DNA from: Maridesulfovibrio ferrireducens | GTDB taxonomy: Bacteria; Desulfobacterota; Desulfovibrionia; Desulfovibrionales; Desulfovibrionaceae | DNA: 64,000 nucleotides | NCBI RefSeq assembly: GCF_900101105.1 | Contig: NZ_FNGA01000007.1 | Coordinates: forward strand, 60,400 to 124,399 | Direction of reading: 5' to 3' | In this document: positions 62,501-64,000 of the stretch, in pieces | How the letters are laid out: each line of letters starts with the position of its first letter | Position numbering within the stretch: the first letter of the stretch is position 1 | Notes under the pieces: generated by a model | The model's input: only the letters and a program-made list of their open reading frames with translations | What the model was told of the DNA's origin: nothing | Database searches by the model: none | Program-made: the position numbers and the translations under genes

Positions 62501-64000
62501 CTCCGGGGACTGGATAACTAACAGTGATATCGTCACCGTGGGCGGAACCGTAGATCCTACAGATAAAATTTCCATACAAATTAACGGTGGACCAATTTAC
62601 ACTGCCATTCCGGATAGTGTGTCTGGAGAATGGACTTACGATTTCGATCTCGAAAGTTACAGCGAGGGTGAACACGAAATAAAAGTCATCCGTACTGATC
62701 AGGCCGGTAATCCATCCGGAACAAAGGTTGAAACGTTAACAATCGACCGCAGTATCAGCACTCTCGATATTGAGATGGATGCAGCTGATGATCATGGCGA
62801 CCAATCAGACGCATTGCTGATTACCAATATGAATCATCCTCATTTTAAAGGTCACGTCGATGCGGACTGCAAAATAGAAGTCGTCATTAAAAATGAAAGT
62901 GGTGTAACAGTTGAGACATATGATCTCGGACAAAACTCCGGGACATGGTATCTTGACAACCCTGAAAATCTTGACGACGGCAAGTATACCGCAACTGTCA
63001 CGGCAACGGATAATGCCGACAATACAAAAGAATCGTCAATCAGTTTTGAAATAGACACGGTAAATCCGGAAATTTCCTCTATTGTACTTGATCCGGCAGA
63101 TGATTCAGGCGCCAAACTTGATTACATAACAAATGTAATCAAACCTGATTTCAGTGGCGAATGTGAAAAAAACGCCAGAGTAGAAATAATTCTCACCAAT
63201 TCAAGCGGAACAGAAGTCAGCAGTGATTCTTTCAGAACAGGAGCCGACGGTAAATGGGACTGGCATCCTGAGAATGATCTCGTTTCAGCAGAATATACTT
63301 TAACGGTTAAAGTAACTGATGCGGCAGGAAATATTTCTAACGATGCAACTTATGATTTTACAATTGATACTATTCCTCCCGAGGCACCGGCAGATGTAAC
63401 TCTTGTTACAGACAGCGGAGTTTCAGGGGATAATATTACAAATATTGATCCTATTACTATCACGGGTACTGCGGAAGCTAACTCCACAGTTAGAATTTTT
63501 GATGGAAGTATCAAAGTTGGGGAAGCTGTAGCCGATGACCATGGTAACTGGACTACCGATCTTCCTAAAATCGGAATAGACGGAGACAAAACCTACACCA
63601 TCAACACAACTGATGTTGCCGGAAATGAATCCCTCACGAGAACAGATTTCAACGTTACCATAGACACAAATACTCACCTCGACAGTGTCGATATACAATA
63701 TCACAGTGATTCAGGAAGAGATCAGACTGACGGGGTTACCAATGTTGCCAGCCCATATCTTGATGTACGTGCGGAAGAAAACAGTACTGTCACTGTAAAA
63801 GTATATGATCCATCTCATTCTTTAATAAAAACAGTTGTAGTCAACAGTGCAACCTCTTCTGATCCCAATTTGTATACTGCGGAACTGGAAGGACTTCCCG
63901 AAAATAACTACACTGTAATAGTGGAAGTTGAAGATATCGCCGGAAACACGGCATCCAATGCCACAACTCCATATAATCTTGTTATTGACCTGACAGCTCC
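59568..64000 (+). CDS. Giant Ig-like repeat adhesin, type I secretion substrate (N-terminal 1,477 residues; runs off the right edge)
   Basis: The frame is open from the ATG at 59568 (GGGGAG upstream) to the window end, so the true length is unknown. Residues 1-100 form a small beta-rich N-terminal module (S-T-I-Y-S-V-K-G, D-L-V-L-I-D-G, V-R-M-E-F-A-S-G-Q). An acidic Gln/Glu-rich linker with a possible coiled coil reaches to about residue 213. Then come at least 12 Ig-like repeats of about 96-119 residues. No signal peptide is present, as expected for C-terminally targeted type I substrates. No T/P-A-A-G site of LapG-type proteases was seen in the first 213 residues. TolC and a MotA-like gene lie directly upstream. 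It probably mediates surface attachment or biofilm formation. Confidence 0.9.
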   Translation, partial: MAEQKTAAQERIAPSTIYSVKGSPDDYTFELRGADLVLIDGNNQEQVFLFVGNIMSLEGNVRMEFASGQALESHELFTRAEIPDMERFDEEETIWDANQRDEDSGDEKEGNVSEEIGAKEPDNTPAQAEVPQDLNQALMQDQEELEQKNGEGANDNLEQPFNPNTSTRSGHFQTQNEENDPVEPVKKISGPENPGPNDVEGGNPVTVIPKTIATPMLHLTEDTNSGLKTDNVTNEIEPDFEGTAEPNSIVQIYVDGILVDSTTASSGDGKFLATSIPSLDEGDHTVYAISTIGGMSARSASFKLVIDLTPPPVPTLDLAPESDTGTLSNPDYATDNYTKDSTPTLQGTGGDPNSTLTLSYLLVGSGDYIEIETTTPIEIGEDGTWKYTLTEELPEGEYSFKLTATDLAGNTSSDGEAAYLHHVTIDTTPPAAPEINLIEDSGKDVLDWLTKDTTPEFSGITDKNSEIRLYIDEKLVGTTTSDDAGNWNLSTADLNLNLIHPSGELSDGTYHVSAIAVDLAGNTSAPSISELVIDTDVSPDPTITLAAGSDSGTIDGITNILNPILTGAGEARSTGTLTVTGPDGVVTLYDDINIPEGSETWTQPLSTLHGGDGVYTAKLTLIDYAGNEETVEYSFTIDTSDPTVPTLDLPDAFDTGIATDNITSFKKPLITGTTDPDTDVTVYLKNVATGATTEYSATMIGGGNWEWKSPVDLTDGKYEVSASAKDDVGNSSGTSAVLDLTIDSQTELPTIDLNSLSDTGTLGDFLTSERTPLFSGTAEKDSEVIVSVINSSGVVVATASTTADNAGQWNTSYLSSNLTDGTYTIKAVATDVADNESGEAFLERTLVIDGTAPIAPTVDLAATSDSGFPENPEYATDDYTNDSTPELTGTAEKDSTVTIDFKRGTIVVHTAEVTTDAHGNWVYNDYGTDTLGDGTYTVSVVATDAAGNDSPAAVLSPLVIDTLAPTIPNVNLLTDSGDSGDWITNSDIVTVGGTVDPTDKISIQINGGPIYTAIPDSVSGEWTYDFDLESYSEGEHEIKVIRTDQAGNPSGTKVETLTIDRSISTLDIEMDAADDHGDQSDALLITNMNHPHFKGHVDADCKIEVVIKNESGVTVETYDLGQNSGTWYLDNPENLDDGKYTATVTATDNADNTKESSISFEIDTVNPEISSIVLDPADDSGAKLDYITNVIKPDFSGECEKNARVEIILTNSSGTEVSSDSFRTGADGKWDWHPENDLVSAEYTLTVKVTDAAGNISNDATYDFTIDTIPPEAPADVTLVTDSGVSGDNITNIDPITITGTAEANSTVRIFDGSIKVGEAVADDHGNWTTDLPKIGIDGDKTYTINTTDVAGNESLTRTDFNVTIDTNTHLDSVDIQYHSDSGRDQTDGVTNVASPYLDVRAEENSTVTVKVYDPSHSLIKTVVVNSATSSDPNLYTAELEGLPENNYTVIVEVEDIAGNTASNATTPYNLVIDLTA
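60207..64000 (+). repeat. Tandem Ig-like (bacterial Ig) repeat array in the adhesin
   Basis: Twelve repeats begin near 60207, 60510, 60867, 61191, 61503, 61815, 62136, 62472, 62760, 63078, 63390 and 63684; the last is cut. Each has a D-S-G or D-T-G motif, a T-N or T-K-D turn, a G-T-A-E-type turn, a G-x-W strand, L-x-D-G-x-Y and D-x-A-G-N, and ends in I-D-T-x-x-P. Spacing is 288-357 bp, always a multiple of three. Copies are well diverged, so the array is old rather than a recent expansion. Confidence 0.88.

Noticed and set aside
60036..63704. Several antisense frames across the adhesin repeats
   Set aside because: They mirror the Thr/Ser/Asp-rich codon pattern of the repeats, share no common start signals and have no homology-like motifs.

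Overview
The window looks like a chromosomal segment of a low-GC member of the Desulfovibrionaceae (sulfate-reducing delta-proteobacteria, Maridesulfovibrio-like). The grounds are a periplasmic [NiFeSe] hydrogenase with a selenocysteine codon, a fused AccA-AccD carboxyltransferase, a PaaK/ACT-domain pair, the tig-clpP-clpX-lon cluster and a Lap/Sii-type giant adhesin locus. Species assignment is inference. No IS element, prophage, CRISPR array, tRNA or rRNA gene was seen. Most transcription units end in clear hairpin-plus-T-run terminators.

Layout. 1-2.9 kb (+): end of a biotin carboxylase gene and the fused carboxyltransferase. 2.9-5.1 kb (-): zinc-ribbon protein, gpmI, rsfS. 5.1-9.3 kb (+): a 455-bp intergenic region, then paaK, an ACT-domain protein, rtcB and a lone HPt protein. 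9.3-17.1 kb (-): kup, dapB, a divergent NAD-dependent DNA ligase, a TrkA-N potassium channel and uvrB. 17.2-23 kb: a small hypothetical gene (+), then aat, clpA-clpS and a CYTH protein (-), then fluC-DUF190 (+). 23-41 kb is one long run on the minus strand: cheA-cheR-cheB, DUF2062, a second EF-G, a hypothetical, trxA-trxB-bamD, fbp-tsaD, a lipoprotein, a TPR/FtsB-like/coiled-coil group, pgsA, an Mrp-type ATPase, a DUF368 (PopT-like) protein and pcm. 41.5 kb (+): a CBS-pair protein. 42-45.2 kb (-): the [NiFeSe] hydrogenase genes hysB-hysA and a maturation protease. 45.5-47.9 kb (+): an M23 peptidase and two tandem paralogous small secreted proteins. 47.9-55.9 kb (-): a serine hydrolase, lon, clpX, clpP, tig and a small TPR gene with a Fur-box-like promoter. 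56.0-56.2 kb (-): an unlisted 44-residue membrane protein. 56.8-64 kb (+): a MotA/TolQ-type protein, a TolC-type outer-membrane channel and the first 1,477 residues of a giant Ig-like repeat adhesin that runs off the right edge.

Main points. (1) The hydrogenase large subunit does not end at the apparent stop at 42762-42764. That TGA lies in a D-P-U-x-x-C-x-x-H motif, the frame continues 24 codons to TAG, and a SECIS-like hairpin follows at the right distance. The gene encodes a 510-residue selenoprotein and will be truncated by automatic annotation. (2) The right end has the same component types as the Salmonella SPI-4 Sii system (MotA-like SiiB, TolC-like SiiC, giant Ig-repeat SiiE), suggesting an energised type I secretion/adhesion system. 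Its MotB-like, ABC and adaptor partners are not in the window. (3) Smaller novelties are the tandem small secreted protein family with its duplicated upstream element, the Fur-box promoter of a tiny TPR gene, and the 44-residue membrane protein.
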